From positions 1-41,823 of the forward strand of contig JAOUBY010000013.1 of the NCBI GenBank assembly GCA_029860045.1: a stretch of 41,823 nt of DNA, given 5' to 3'. The first letter of the stretch is position 1. Every line of letters starts with the position of its first letter. Made by a program: the position numbers and the translations under genes. This document shows positions 17,194-25,627 of this stretch, piece after piece. The stretch is from Gammaproteobacteria bacterium (GTDB lineage Bacteria; Pseudomonadota; Gammaproteobacteria; UBA9214). Under the pieces are notes generated by a model. It saw only the letters and a list, made by a program, of their open reading frames with translations. It was not told the DNA's origin and searched no databases.

Positions 17194-18315
17194 ATGGAAT
17201 TATCAACACTGTTACAGATGATGAAGGACAAGAAGGCTTCGGATATGTTCCTGACGGCCGGGTTGCCGCCAATGATGAAGGTCGGTGGCAAGACCGAGCC
17301 GGTTTCCGACGAGGTGCTGTTACCGGAAGTCTCCATGGCGATAGTCACCGGCATGATGTCGCCGGCACAGCGCGAGGAGTTCGAGGCGACCAAGGAATGT
17401 AATTTCGCCATCTCGGACGAGGAGATCGGCCGTTTCCGTGTCAGCGCCTTTATCCAGAGTAATTATGCAGGCGCTGTCCTGCGCCGTATCGAGAACTATA
17501 TTCCCTCCATCGAGGATTTGAACCTGCCGCCGATCCTCAAGAACCTGTCCATGACCAAGCGTGGACTGATTGTATTCATTGGTGCGACCGGTACCGGTAA
17601 ATCCACCTCGCTGGCATCCATGATCGATTACCGCAACAAAACCGGTACCGGGCATATCATTACCATCGAGGACCCGATCGAGTTCGTGCACAAGCACCAG
17701 GGTTGCATCATTACCCAGCGCGAGGTCGGTATCGACACCGAATCCTACGAGACGGCCTTGAAGAACACGCTGCGCCAGGCGCCCGACGTGATCCTGATCG
17801 GCGAGATACGCGACCGCGAAACCATGAACCACGCGATCGCGTTTGCAGAGACCGGTCACCTGTGCCTGGCCACACTGCATGCCAACAACGCCAACCAGGC
17901 GCTGGACCGTATTATCAACTTCTTCCCGGAAGAACGCCGTCCGCAGCTGTTCATGGACCTGTCCATGAACCTGAAGGCGTTCCTTGCGCAGCAGCTGATT
18001 CCGCGCAAGGACGGTAACGGTCGCCGCGTGTGCGTGGAAATCCTGCTCGGTACCGCACTGGTGCATGACGTTATCCGCAAGGGCGATATTCACAAGCTGA
18101 AGGAACTGATGAAGCAGAGCAGCCAGCAGGGCATGATCACCTTTGACCAGGCGCTGTTCAATCTCTACAAGGAAGGCGAGATCAGCTACGACGACGCACT
18201 GCATTACGCGGATTCCGCCAACGAGGTACGCCTGATGGTGAAACTCGATGAAGGCGATGTCAACAAGATGACGGAGGCGATGGATAACGTGTTCCTGCAC
18301 GAAATAGAGGAATAG
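17194..18315 (+). CDS. pilU: PilT-dependent retraction ATPase PilU
   Basis: A 373-residue PilT/PilU family ATPase that in known systems assists PilT in forceful retraction. Walker A is GATGTGKST (130-138), Walker B VILIGEIRD, His box GHLCLATLHANNANQALDR. It lacks the AIRNLIRE element, having ALVHDVIRKGDIHKLKELM in that place, which is the PilU pattern. The tail is acidic (KLDEGDVNKMTEAMDNVF). The gene ends in a strong intrinsic terminator. Confidence 0.95.
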   Translation: MELSTLLQMMKDKKASDMFLTAGLPPMMKVGGKTEPVSDEVLLPEVSMAIVTGMMSPAQREEFEATKECNFAISDEEIGRFRVSAFIQSNYAGAVLRRIENYIPSIEDLNLPPILKNLSMTKRGLIVFIGATGTGKSTSLASMIDYRNKTGTGHIITIEDPIEFVHKHQGCIITQREVGIDTESYETALKNTLRQAPDVILIGEIRDRETMNHAIAFAETGHLCLATLHANNANQALDRIINFFPEERRPQLFMDLSMNLKAFLAQQLIPRKDGNGRRVCVEILLGTALVHDVIRKGDIHKLKELMKQSSQQGMITFDQALFNLYKEGEISYDDALHYADSANEVRLMVKLDEGDVNKMTEAMDNVFLHEIEE

Positions 18316-18350
18316 ACAACTCGTCAGGGTGTGTTCCAAACACCAGATTG

Positions 18351-18380
18351 AAAACGGGTGCCCTGGGCACCCGTTTTTTT
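18351..18380 (+). terminator. Rho-independent terminator of pilTU
   Basis: A 12-bp stem (AAAACGGGTGCC / GGCACCCGTTTT) with a three-base loop and a run of seven T residues lies 35 bases after the pilU stop. It is the clearest intrinsic terminator in the window. A REP cluster begins right after it. Confidence 0.93.
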
Positions 18381-18486
18381 ATCGCGCCTGCAAGGCGCTC
18401 CTACAATTATATCTGATTGTGTAGGAGCGCCTTGCAGGCGCGATGGTTTTATTGCAATAAAGATCGCGCATGAGATGCGCTCCTAC
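18381..18486. repeat. REP-type cluster of three units, locus 2
   Basis: Units at 18381-18404 (reverse), 18421-18444 (forward) and 18463-18486 (reverse). The first two share the stem GCGCC-TTGCA-GGCGC with GTAG at the outer end. The third is divergent, GCGCAT-GAG-ATGCGC, yet fully self-complementary, so several bases changed in pairs. Its terminal CTAC overlaps and supplies the TAG stop codon of the PyrK-like gene on the minus strand (18483-18485). Confidence 0.88.
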
Positions 18487-19367
18487 CCCCAGCGCACCAC
18501 CTGTGCATCGAACACCGGACCGTCCACGCACACGCGTTTCATGGCAGGGCCGTCCGGTGTATTAATCTCCACGGCACAGCCCGCGCAGCCGCCCACGGCA
18601 CAGGCCATGTATTCCTCCAGTGACACCTGGCAGGGCAGGTTGTAGTCGCGGGCCAGTTGCGCGGTTGCTGCCAGCATCGGGTGCGGGCCGCAGGCAAAAA
18701 TGGCAACTTCATTGCGCTGCTCATCGTTCAGCGCGTCCAGCCAGTGGCGTGCAAGGTCTGTTATATAGCCTTCAAAACACCCCGGGTACCCTTGCAGGCT
18801 GGCCAGTCGGCCGGGAATGTTCCAGTCCTCCAGTAACGGCATGGCGGCTATGACATCCTGCGGGATGCCGGGCACCATGAAGCGCGACGGCTGCGGCGAG
18901 AACGGGAACGGCACTTCCGAACCCATCAATACCAGTGGTTGCCAGTGCGGGTCGCTGCGCAGGCGGTCGGCCAGGAACAGCATCGGCGGGATCCCCACGC
19001 CGCCACCCATCAACAGGGTGCGTGGGCGTTGCCGGTCGGCCGTGAACGGTACGCCGATCGGGCCGATCATGCTGAGGGTTGCGCCGGGCTGGCGGGCTGC
19101 CAGTGCGCGGGTGCCGTGGCCAACGGCCTTGTAGAGAAACTCGACCCAGCCGGCATTGGCATCGGCGCGCATGATCGACAGGGGTCGGCGCATGGGCAGT
19201 GACGGGTCGCACTGCAGGTGTGCGAAACTGCCGGGCAGTGCATGCTCAGCGCAGCGCGGGGCCTGCACGCGCAGTACGTATTGTTCGCCAGGGTAGCTGT
19301 CATGCGCAAGGATCTGCGCGTCTTCGACAAACAGGGTGTTGCGGTGTGAGGGGGTGGCACTCGACAT
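18483..19367 (-). CDS. PyrK-like dihydroorotate dehydrogenase electron-transfer subunit
   Basis: A 294-residue ferredoxin-reductase-type flavoprotein. The FAD-binding motif RRPLSI is at 60-65, the NAD-binding glycine loop LLMGGGVGIPPMLFLA near 118-133, and the C-terminal [2Fe-2S] cluster ligands are Cys256, Cys261, Cys264 and Cys280 in ACAVGGCAGC...RVCVDGPVF. This is the PyrK pattern: it would pass electrons from dihydroorotate dehydrogenase to NAD. No pyrD is adjacent, so the partner must lie elsewhere, or the protein serves another oxidoreductase. The stop codon TAG falls within a REP unit. Its start is 35 bases from the end of the epimerase gene on the same strand. Confidence 0.85.
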   Translation of the reverse strand: MSSATPSHRNTLFVEDAQILAHDSYPGEQYVLRVQAPRCAEHALPGSFAHLQCDPSLPMRRPLSIMRADANAGWVEFLYKAVGHGTRALAARQPGATLSMIGPIGVPFTADRQRPRTLLMGGGVGIPPMLFLADRLRSDPHWQPLVLMGSEVPFPFSPQPSRFMVPGIPQDVIAAMPLLEDWNIPGRLASLQGYPGCFEGYITDLARHWLDALNDEQRNEVAIFACGPHPMLAATAQLARDYNLPCQVSLEEYMACAVGGCAGCAVEINTPDGPAMKRVCVDGPVFDAQVVRWG

Positions 19368-19402
19368 GCCGGCATTATAGCCGGATTGATGTGGAATGCC
19401 GG

Positions 19403-20317
19403 CTAGTCGCCGAGTAATTTTCTCAGGCCGGTCTCGAAATCGACGGCGGGAGTCCAGTCCAGTTCCGCACCCGCCTTGCTGATGTCGGCGCAGGAATGAC
19501 GAATGTCACCTTCCCTGGCGGCCAGCCGCTCCGGCTCGCAAGGTTGCTGATGGATTTTGCAAATCGCCTCCAGCAGGGCATTGATGGTAATCGTGTCGCC
19601 GGTTGCCACATTGATTGACTTGCCCGGGGCGGTCAATGAGGCCGCGGCGCGCAGGTTGGCCTCCACCACGTCGCTGACATAGACGAAATCCCGGGTTTGC
19701 CCGCCGTCACCATAGATGCGCGGTTGCTTTTGCTGGCGCACGCAGTCGGCAAAGATGGAAATGACCCCGGAGTAGGGCGAGGACGGGTCCTGGCGCGGGC
19801 CGAACACGTTGAAATAGCGCAGTGCAACCGTCTCCAGTCCATACAGCCTGGTGTACACCCGGCAGGCATGCTCGGAGGCCAGCTTGTCGGTTGCATAGGG
19901 TGACAACGGCTTGATTGGCATGTCTTCATGCTTGGGCAGTTCCGGCAGGTCCCCGTACACAGCGGCGGAGCTGGCGAACATGACGCGCCGGGCGCCACGC
20001 TGGCGGGCCGCCTCCAGTACGTTCAGGGTGCCGCGATAATTGGTGCGTTCGCTGGCCAGTGGGTTGCCAACGGTCTCCGGCACCGATGCGATGGCTGCCT
20101 CGTGAAACACCATATCGACATCCTGCATGGCGCTGAACACGGTATCGAAGTCGCCGACATCCCCTTCGATGACGGATACATCGGCCGAATCCGGGATATT
20201 TTCCTGCTTGCCGGTGGAAAAGTTGTCGAGGATACGGACCGAATGGCCGTCCGCCAGCAGGCGATCCGTTATATGTGAGCCGATGAAGCCTGCGCCACCG
20301 GTAACCAGAAACAGCAT
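19403..20317 (-). CDS. NAD-dependent sugar-nucleotide epimerase (UDP-GlcNAc/UDP-glucose 4-epimerase type)
   Basis: A 304-residue short-chain extended dehydrogenase. It has the NAD-binding GGAGFIG (7-13), the catalytic Ser117 in ASSAAVYG, and Tyr141/Lys145 in YATDK. GVISIFADCVRQQKQPRIYGDGGQTRDFVYVSDV is the conserved substrate-side block (positions about 188-220). Length and sequence resemble WbpP/Gne-type 4-epimerases for UDP-sugars, with the exact substrate uncertain. Such enzymes feed LPS or other surface glycans, as in the 28-36 kb cluster. It lies between the PyrK-like gene and a PilT/U paralogue on the same strand. Confidence 0.87.
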   Translation of the reverse strand: MLFLVTGGAGFIGSHITDRLLADGHSVRILDNFSTGKQENIPDSADVSVIEGDVGDFDTVFSAMQDVDMVFHEAAIASVPETVGNPLASERTNYRGTLNVLEAARQRGARRVMFASSAAVYGDLPELPKHEDMPIKPLSPYATDKLASEHACRVYTRLYGLETVALRYFNVFGPRQDPSSPYSGVISIFADCVRQQKQPRIYGDGGQTRDFVYVSDVVEANLRAAASLTAPGKSINVATGDTITINALLEAICKIHQQPCEPERLAAREGDIRHSCADISKAGAELDWTPAVDFETGLRKLLGD

Positions 20318-20419
20318 GGCTATGCTTTACTCCTGTAGTGTTGCCCGGTTGCAGTCACTGTCCGGACTTTCCGAAGGGATGATAACAGATCACCGGCACC
20401 CGGCAGCGCGTGTGTTGCC

Positions 20420-21574
20420 TCAGGCGCGCAGGGCGTCATCCTCACCCTCTTCTTCCTCGTTTTCCTCTTTCTCGATCAGGCTGAGGCTGCCCGAAATCTT
20501 TTCCCCTTCACCGGCCTTGCCGTCCAGGCTGAGTTTGAGCCGCAGGTTGTTGGGCGAGTCAGCATTCTTCAACGCCTCATCGGGGGAAATTTTTCCGGCT
20601 TCCACCAGCTTGTAGAGCGCGCTGTCAAACGTCTGCATGCCGAGGCTTTCGGATTTTTGCATGACTTCCTTGATTTCATGTACGTCGCCGCGATGGATCA
20701 TGTCCTGCACCAGCGGTGTTCCGAGCAGGATTTCCACTGCCGCTGCACGCTTGTTGTCGACGGTCTTGATCAGGCGTTGCGAGACAAACGCCCGCAGGTT
20801 GAGTGACAGGTCGAGCAGCAGCTGGTTGCGGCGTTCCTCGGGGAAGAAATTGATAATGCGATCCAGTGCCTGGTTGGCGTTGTTGGCGTGCAGTGTGGAA
20901 ATCGCCAGGTGACCGGTCTCGGCAAAGGCCAGTGCGTGTTCCATGGTTTCCTGGTCGCGGATCTCGCCGATCAGGATGACATCCGGCGCCTGGCGCAGGG
21001 TATTTTTCAGGGCGTCCTCGTAGCTCTCGGTGTCCACGCCGACTTCACGCTGGTTAACGATCGATTGCTTGTGGTTGTGCACGAACTCGATCGGATCCTC
21101 AATGGTGATGATGTGGTCAGCGCTGTTGGTGTTGCGGTAATCGATCAGTGAGGCAAGCGAGGTGGACTTGCCGGAACCGGTGGCACCGACGAACAGGACC
21201 AGGCCGCGTTTTTCCATGATGACTTTTGTCAGCACCTCGGGAAGGCCAAGTTTTGACCAGTCCGGGATGTCGGCCTTGATGTTGCGGATCACCATGGACA
21301 CGCTGTTGCGCTGGCGAAAGATATTGACGCGGAAACGCCCGACACCTTCTTCCGATATAGCCAGGTTCATTTCCGGGCGGTGCTCGAATTCGGCGATCTG
21401 CTCCTCGTTCATGGTGGACCACGCAACCTCCCTGACCTGTTCGGGGGTCAGGGGCGTGTCCTCAAGGCGGGTCAGGATGCCGTTGATTTTTGCGCTGATC
21501 GGTGCGCCGCTGCTGAGGTAGAGGTCGGAGGCGTCTTTTTCCACCATGGTGCTGAGATATGTTCTGAAATTCAT
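20420..21574 (-). CDS. Additional PilT/PilU-type pilus ATPase with acidic tail
   Basis: A 384-residue paralogue of PilU, and the third PilT-family ATPase in the window. Walker A GATGSGKST (130-138), Walker B VILIGEIRD and His box GHLAISTLHANNANQALDR are intact. The PilT AIRNLIRE motif is absent, replaced by PLVQDMIHRGDVHEIKEVM, as in PilU. The last 40 residues form a charged tail with a strongly acidic run (EKEENEEEEGEDD). It lies away from pilTU, divergent from glnE, with a good GGGAG ribosome-binding site. Duplicate PilU-like genes occur in several gammaproteobacteria; whether this one retracts pili, or modulates PilT, is unknown. Confidence 0.92.
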   Translation of the reverse strand: MNFRTYLSTMVEKDASDLYLSSGAPISAKINGILTRLEDTPLTPEQVREVAWSTMNEEQIAEFEHRPEMNLAISEEGVGRFRVNIFRQRNSVSMVIRNIKADIPDWSKLGLPEVLTKVIMEKRGLVLFVGATGSGKSTSLASLIDYRNTNSADHIITIEDPIEFVHNHKQSIVNQREVGVDTESYEDALKNTLRQAPDVILIGEIRDQETMEHALAFAETGHLAISTLHANNANQALDRIINFFPEERRNQLLLDLSLNLRAFVSQRLIKTVDNKRAAAVEILLGTPLVQDMIHRGDVHEIKEVMQKSESLGMQTFDSALYKLVEAGKISPDEALKNADSPNNLRLKLSLDGKAGEGEKISGSLSLIEKEENEEEEGEDDALRA

Positions 21575-21593
21575 TATTTTCTCCCGGCTTGTA

Positions 21594-21599
21594 TATAAT
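21594..21599 (+). promoter_or_regulatory. Possible -10 element for glnE
   Basis: TATAAT in the divergent gap between the PilT/U paralogue and glnE, 61 bases before the chosen glnE start. The -35 candidate TTCATT (21570-21575, 18 bases upstream) is weak. Confidence 0.3.
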
Positions 21600-21660
21600 T
21601 AGTTGCAGCAAATGCTGTCGGCGAGGGGCCGGCAAACTTAAAACACTAAATGACCCTGAT

Positions 21661-24579
21661 ATGTCCAGCCTTGTGCGCATACCGATGAGCATTAACCACC
21701 AGCAAGCGTCCGGATTGCCGGACGCCTTGCGTGAGCCGCTGCTTGATGCCTGGGAGGTATTTGCGCAGGCCAGCACCGAGGCCGGTTACCGCGTACCACG
21801 TCACCCCGAGTTCACCACCAGCCTGCTGCGCGTTTGGGCCTGCAGCGAATTTGTCTGCGAGGCCTGTATTCGTGATCCGGCTGTGCTGTTCGATCAGCTG
21901 GCGGACGGTTGCCTGCTGGGGGACTACGCGCCGGGTGAGTACCAGCGCAAGCTGACTGCAGAACTGCGCGGGGTAAAAGATGAAGAAGCGCTGGCGCGCG
22001 TGCTGCGGGAATTCCGCAACCGCGAGATGGTGCGCATCGCCTGGCGTGACCTGGCCGGCTGGGCGCCACTGGAAGAAGTGCTGTTTGACCTGTCCGGGCT
22101 GGCCGATGCCTGTGTCGGTAGTGCGCTGGAGTTTCTCGGCAAGCGGCTGGCAAAGGAAGCCGGCTTCAACGCGCGCGAGTTTACCCCGCAACTCGTGGTG
22201 CTGGGCATGGGCAAGCTGGGTGCGTGCGAGCTCAATTTCTCTTCCGATATTGACCTGATCTTTGCCTACCCGGAAGGTGAAGATGACTGGCACCAGTCAG
22301 ACTCGAGTCCGGATGAGTTCTACCTGCAGCTGGGTCGCCAGCTGATCCGTGCGCTGGACGACCAGACCGAGCACGGTTTCGTGTTCCGGGTTGACATGCG
22401 CCTGCGCCCCTATGGTGACAGTGGCCCGCTGGTAGCCAGCTTCGATGCGCTGGCCGATTACTACCAGCTGCATGGTCGTGAATGGGAACGCTATGCCATG
22501 ATCAAGGCACGCCCGGTGGCGGGCCCGGAGCGTACCAGCAACACCCTGATGGAGTTGCTCAAGCCATTTGTCTACCGACGCTACCTCGACTTCGGTGCAT
22601 TTGAATCCCTGCGCAGTCTCAAGCAGCAGATCGCCAGCGAGGTCGAGCGCAAGGGTATGCAGGACAATATCAAGCTGGGTCCCGGCGGCATTCGTGAAAT
22701 TGAATTTATCGTGCAGGCCTTTCAGCTGGTGCGTGGCGGACGCCAGCCGGTGCTGCAACAGCGCCGTGTGCTGGTCATCCTGGCCGCGCTGGCTGAACTG
22801 GGATACCTGCCGGCACTGGTGTCCGTGCAGCTTGCCGAGACCTATGTGTTCCTGCGTCGTACCGAGAACCGCCTGCAGGCGTACGCTGACAGCCAGGTGC
22901 ATGAGCTGCCGGATGACGAGACAGGCAAGGCGCGGCTGGCCTTTTCCATGGGCTACCCGGACTGGGACAGTTTTGCGGAGAAACTGGCTGAGCATCGTCG
23001 CCTGGTGCAGGAACATTTCGAGCAGGTATTTGCGGAGCCCGCGGAGCGCGTGGAGGAAACGCAGCGTGATCACGACCAGGAACTGCTGGACGTTTGGCGT
23101 GGCGTCACCGCCGGAGAGGCGGCCGAGCAGATGCTCACTGAGGCCGGTTACCGGGAAGCCGACCAGGTGCTGCGCTGGCTGGAGCAGTTCCGGGATGGCC
23201 CTGTGACCCGTTTCCTTGGCGAGCAGGGCCGCCTGCGGCTGGATGAGTTGATGCCGCAGGTAATGAATGCCGCAGCGGGGAGTGCCGATGCGCTTGAGGT
23301 GCTGAAGCGTATGGGAGCCTTGCTGGAGGCAATTGCCGGGCGTACCACTTACCTGTCCCTGCTGGTGGAAAGCCCGCTTGCGCTGGCGCAACTGGCACAG
23401 TTGTGTGCCGCCAGTAGCTGGATGGCCACGCAACTGGCGGATCATCCGATCCTGCTCGACGAGTTGCTCGACCCGCGTGCACTGTACGAGCCGCTCGACA
23501 AGGTCGGGCTGAAGGGTGTGCTGGAAGTGCGCATGGCCGGTATCCCGGCTGACGACCTGGAACAGCAGATGGATCGTCTGCGCCAGTTCCGCCAGGCCTC
23601 GGTGCTGCACGTGGCCGCGGCCGATATCGTCGCCGGCCTGCCCGTCGACCAGGTTGGTGACAGCCTGACAGCAATTGCCGAGGTGGTGCTGGAGACCGTC
23701 GTGCAGCTGGCGTGGAATCACATGCTGGCGCGTTACGGAAAACCCGCCTACCTGAAGCATGGCAAGCTGCGTGAGGCCGGTTTTGCGATTGCCGCTTACG
23801 GCAAGCTGGGCGGCGGCGAGATGGGTTATGGCTCGGACCTGGACATCGTGTTCCTGCATGACAGTACCGGTAACGAGCAGCACACTGCAGGCCCGAAGGT
23901 GATCGACAACAGCGAATTCTTCACCCGGCTCAGCCAGCGCATTATTCATATTTTGAACACCTTTACCGCCGCCGGCGTACTCTACGAGGTCGACATGCGG
24001 CTGCGCCCGAACGGTAATTCCGGGCTGCTGGTCAGCAGCATGGAGGCATTTTCCGAGTACCAGCGCCGCAATGCGTGGACCTGGGAGAACCAGGCGCTGA
24101 TCCGCGGGCGTATCGTGGTTGGCAACAACGAGATTACCCGCCAGTTCGACCGAATACGTTTTGGGGTACTGGCGCGCCCGCGCGAGGTCGACAAGCTGCG
24201 TGAAGAGGTGGTCGACATGCGCCGGCGCATGCGCCAGGAGATGGACAAGTCGGATGCGCAGCAGATCGACCTCAAACACGGGTCGGGCGGTATCGTTGAT
24301 GTGGAATTTATGGTTCAATTCGGGGCTCTGCGCTGGTCCGGCGAGCACGAGGAACTGCTGCGCTACCCGTATACCCTCGGGCTGCTGGAGGCATTCGGCA
24401 CGGCAGGCCTGTTGCCAGCGGGTGAGGTCGAGGCCTTGTCAGGCGCCTATTGCGCCTTGCGTCAGCGTATCAACCACCTTGTTCTGCAGGATGCGCCGGC
24501 GCTGGTCGATAAGGATGAACTGGCAGAGCAACGCGCGGCGGTGAGTGCGATCTGGGAGCGCCTGATGGGCGATCAGTAA
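21661..24579 (+). CDS. glnE: Bifunctional glutamine synthetase adenylyltransferase / adenylyl-removing enzyme
   Basis: GlnE adds and removes AMP on glutamine synthetase in response to PII and glutamine, tuning ammonia assimilation. The 972-residue protein has two nucleotidyltransferase domains: the N-terminal adenylyl-removing one with GMGKLGACELNFSSDIDLIF (182-201) and the C-terminal adenylylating one with AYGKLGGGEMGYGSDLDIVF (about 711-730). Both keep the paired Asp residues for metal binding. KLGPGGIREIEFIVQ and LKHGSGGIVDVEFMVQ are the conserved blocks after each domain. The frame is open 24 codons further upstream, but ATG 21661 gives the expected length; a later ATG at 21685 is possible. 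ilvE follows after 26 bases. Confidence 0.96.
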   Translation: MSSLVRIPMSINHQQASGLPDALREPLLDAWEVFAQASTEAGYRVPRHPEFTTSLLRVWACSEFVCEACIRDPAVLFDQLADGCLLGDYAPGEYQRKLTAELRGVKDEEALARVLREFRNREMVRIAWRDLAGWAPLEEVLFDLSGLADACVGSALEFLGKRLAKEAGFNAREFTPQLVVLGMGKLGACELNFSSDIDLIFAYPEGEDDWHQSDSSPDEFYLQLGRQLIRALDDQTEHGFVFRVDMRLRPYGDSGPLVASFDALADYYQLHGREWERYAMIKARPVAGPERTSNTLMELLKPFVYRRYLDFGAFESLRSLKQQIASEVERKGMQDNIKLGPGGIREIEFIVQAFQLVRGGRQPVLQQRRVLVILAALAELGYLPALVSVQLAETYVFLRRTENRLQAYADSQVHELPDDETGKARLAFSMGYPDWDSFAEKLAEHRRLVQEHFEQVFAEPAERVEETQRDHDQELLDVWRGVTAGEAAEQMLTEAGYREADQVLRWLEQFRDGPVTRFLGEQGRLRLDELMPQVMNAAAGSADALEVLKRMGALLEAIAGRTTYLSLLVESPLALAQLAQLCAASSWMATQLADHPILLDELLDPRALYEPLDKVGLKGVLEVRMAGIPADDLEQQMDRLRQFRQASVLHVAAADIVAGLPVDQVGDSLTAIAEVVLETVVQLAWNHMLARYGKPAYLKHGKLREAGFAIAAYGKLGGGEMGYGSDLDIVFLHDSTGNEQHTAGPKVIDNSEFFTRLSQRIIHILNTFTAAGVLYEVDMRLRPNGNSGLLVSSMEAFSEYQRRNAWTWENQALIRGRIVVGNNEITRQFDRIRFGVLARPREVDKLREEVVDMRRRMRQEMDKSDAQQIDLKHGSGGIVDVEFMVQFGALRWSGEHEELLRYPYTLGLLEAFGTAGLLPAGEVEALSGAYCALRQRINHLVLQDAPALVDKDELAEQRAAVSAIWERLMGDQ

Positions 24580-24605
24580 CTACAGGATTTCTGGAGAAGA
24601 TAAGT

Positions 24606-25526
24606 ATGTCGATGGCTGACCGTGATGGTGTGATCTGGATGGACGGTGAACTCGTGCCGTGGCGCGAGGCACAGGTTCATGTGCTGACCCACACCCTGCA
24701 CTACGGCATGGGCGTGTTCGAGGGCGTGCGCGCCTACAAGGCCGAGCAGGGCACGGCGATCTTTCGTCTGCCGGAACATACACGCCGCCTGTACGGTTCC
24801 GCGCACATCATGAATATGCCGGTGCCGTGGGACGCGGACACCGTGGCCGAGGCGCACAAGACCGTGGTGCGGGAAAACAAGCTGGAATCCGCCTACATCC
24901 GCCCGATGTTTTTCTACGGCTCGGAAGGTATGGGCCTGCGCGCCGACAATCTCAAGGTGCACGGCATTGTCGCGGCCTGGGAGTGGGGCGCCTACCTGGG
25001 TGCCGAGAACATGGAGAAGGGTATTCGCATCAAGACCTCGTCCTACACGCGTCACCATGTCAACATCACCATGTGCAAGGCGAAGGCGAACGGCCACTAT
25101 ATCAATTCAATGCTGGCGTTGAACGAGGCGCTCACCAATGGTTACGACGAGGCCATGCTGCTGGATGTCGACGGCTTCGTGGCCGAGGGCAGCGGCGAGA
25201 ATATCTTCATCGTGCGTGACGGCGTGATCTACACGCCGGACCTGACCTCGGCACTGGAAGGCATCACGCGCGACACCATCGGGCGGCTGGCCGCAGATGA
25301 GGGTATCGAGCTGCGCGAGAAGCGCATCACGCGCGACGAGGTGTACCTTTCCGACGAGGCATTTTTCACCGGCACCGCGGCGGAAGTCACCCCGATCCGG
25401 GAGGTGGATAACCGCGCTATCGGCGACGGCACGCGCGGTCCGGTTACCACGCGCCTGCAATCACTGTACTTCGATGCGGTCCACGGACGGCTGGACAAAT
25501 ACCAGGACTGGCTCACGGTGGTGTAG
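24606..25526 (+). CDS. ilvE: Branched-chain amino acid aminotransferase
   Basis: IlvE is a PLP enzyme that swaps the amino group between glutamate and the 2-oxo acids of valine, leucine and isoleucine. The 306-residue fold-type IV protein has the PLP-binding Lys160 in AKANGHYINS, the signature MLLDVDGFVAEGSGENIFIV, and FFTGTAAEVTPI near the C-terminus. A good GGAGAAGATAA ribosome-binding region precedes the ATG; a second ATG two codons later is also usable. glnE-ilvE adjacency is the same as in Pseudomonas. Confidence 0.96.
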   Translation: MSMADRDGVIWMDGELVPWREAQVHVLTHTLHYGMGVFEGVRAYKAEQGTAIFRLPEHTRRLYGSAHIMNMPVPWDADTVAEAHKTVVRENKLESAYIRPMFFYGSEGMGLRADNLKVHGIVAAWEWGAYLGAENMEKGIRIKTSSYTRHHVNITMCKAKANGHYINSMLALNEALTNGYDEAMLLDVDGFVAEGSGENIFIVRDGVIYTPDLTSALEGITRDTIGRLAADEGIELREKRITRDEVYLSDEAFFTGTAAEVTPIREVDNRAIGDGTRGPVTTRLQSLYFDAVHGRLDKYQDWLTVV

Positions 25527-25560
25527 AAGCGGACACCGTTCGCACAACTTAACCATCGTT

Positions 25561-25623
25561 CGCGCCTGCAAGGCGCTCCTACAGGCTCATCTCATTATTG
25601 TAGGAGCGCCTTGCAGGCGCGAT
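25561..25623. repeat. REP-type inverted pair, locus 3
   Basis: Units at 25561-25582 and 25600-25623 in opposite orientation, 17 bases apart, with the common stem GCGCC-TTGCA-GGCGC and outer GTAG. It fills the gap between the convergent ilvE and msbA genes, ending four bases before the msbA stop codon. Confidence 0.88.
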
Positions 25624-25627
25624 TGGC

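Noticed and set aside
22297-24348. 683-codon open frame antisense to glnE
   Set aside because: It lies opposite a complete, motif-bearing glnE; long antisense frames are common in GC-rich DNA, and its composition is not protein-like.
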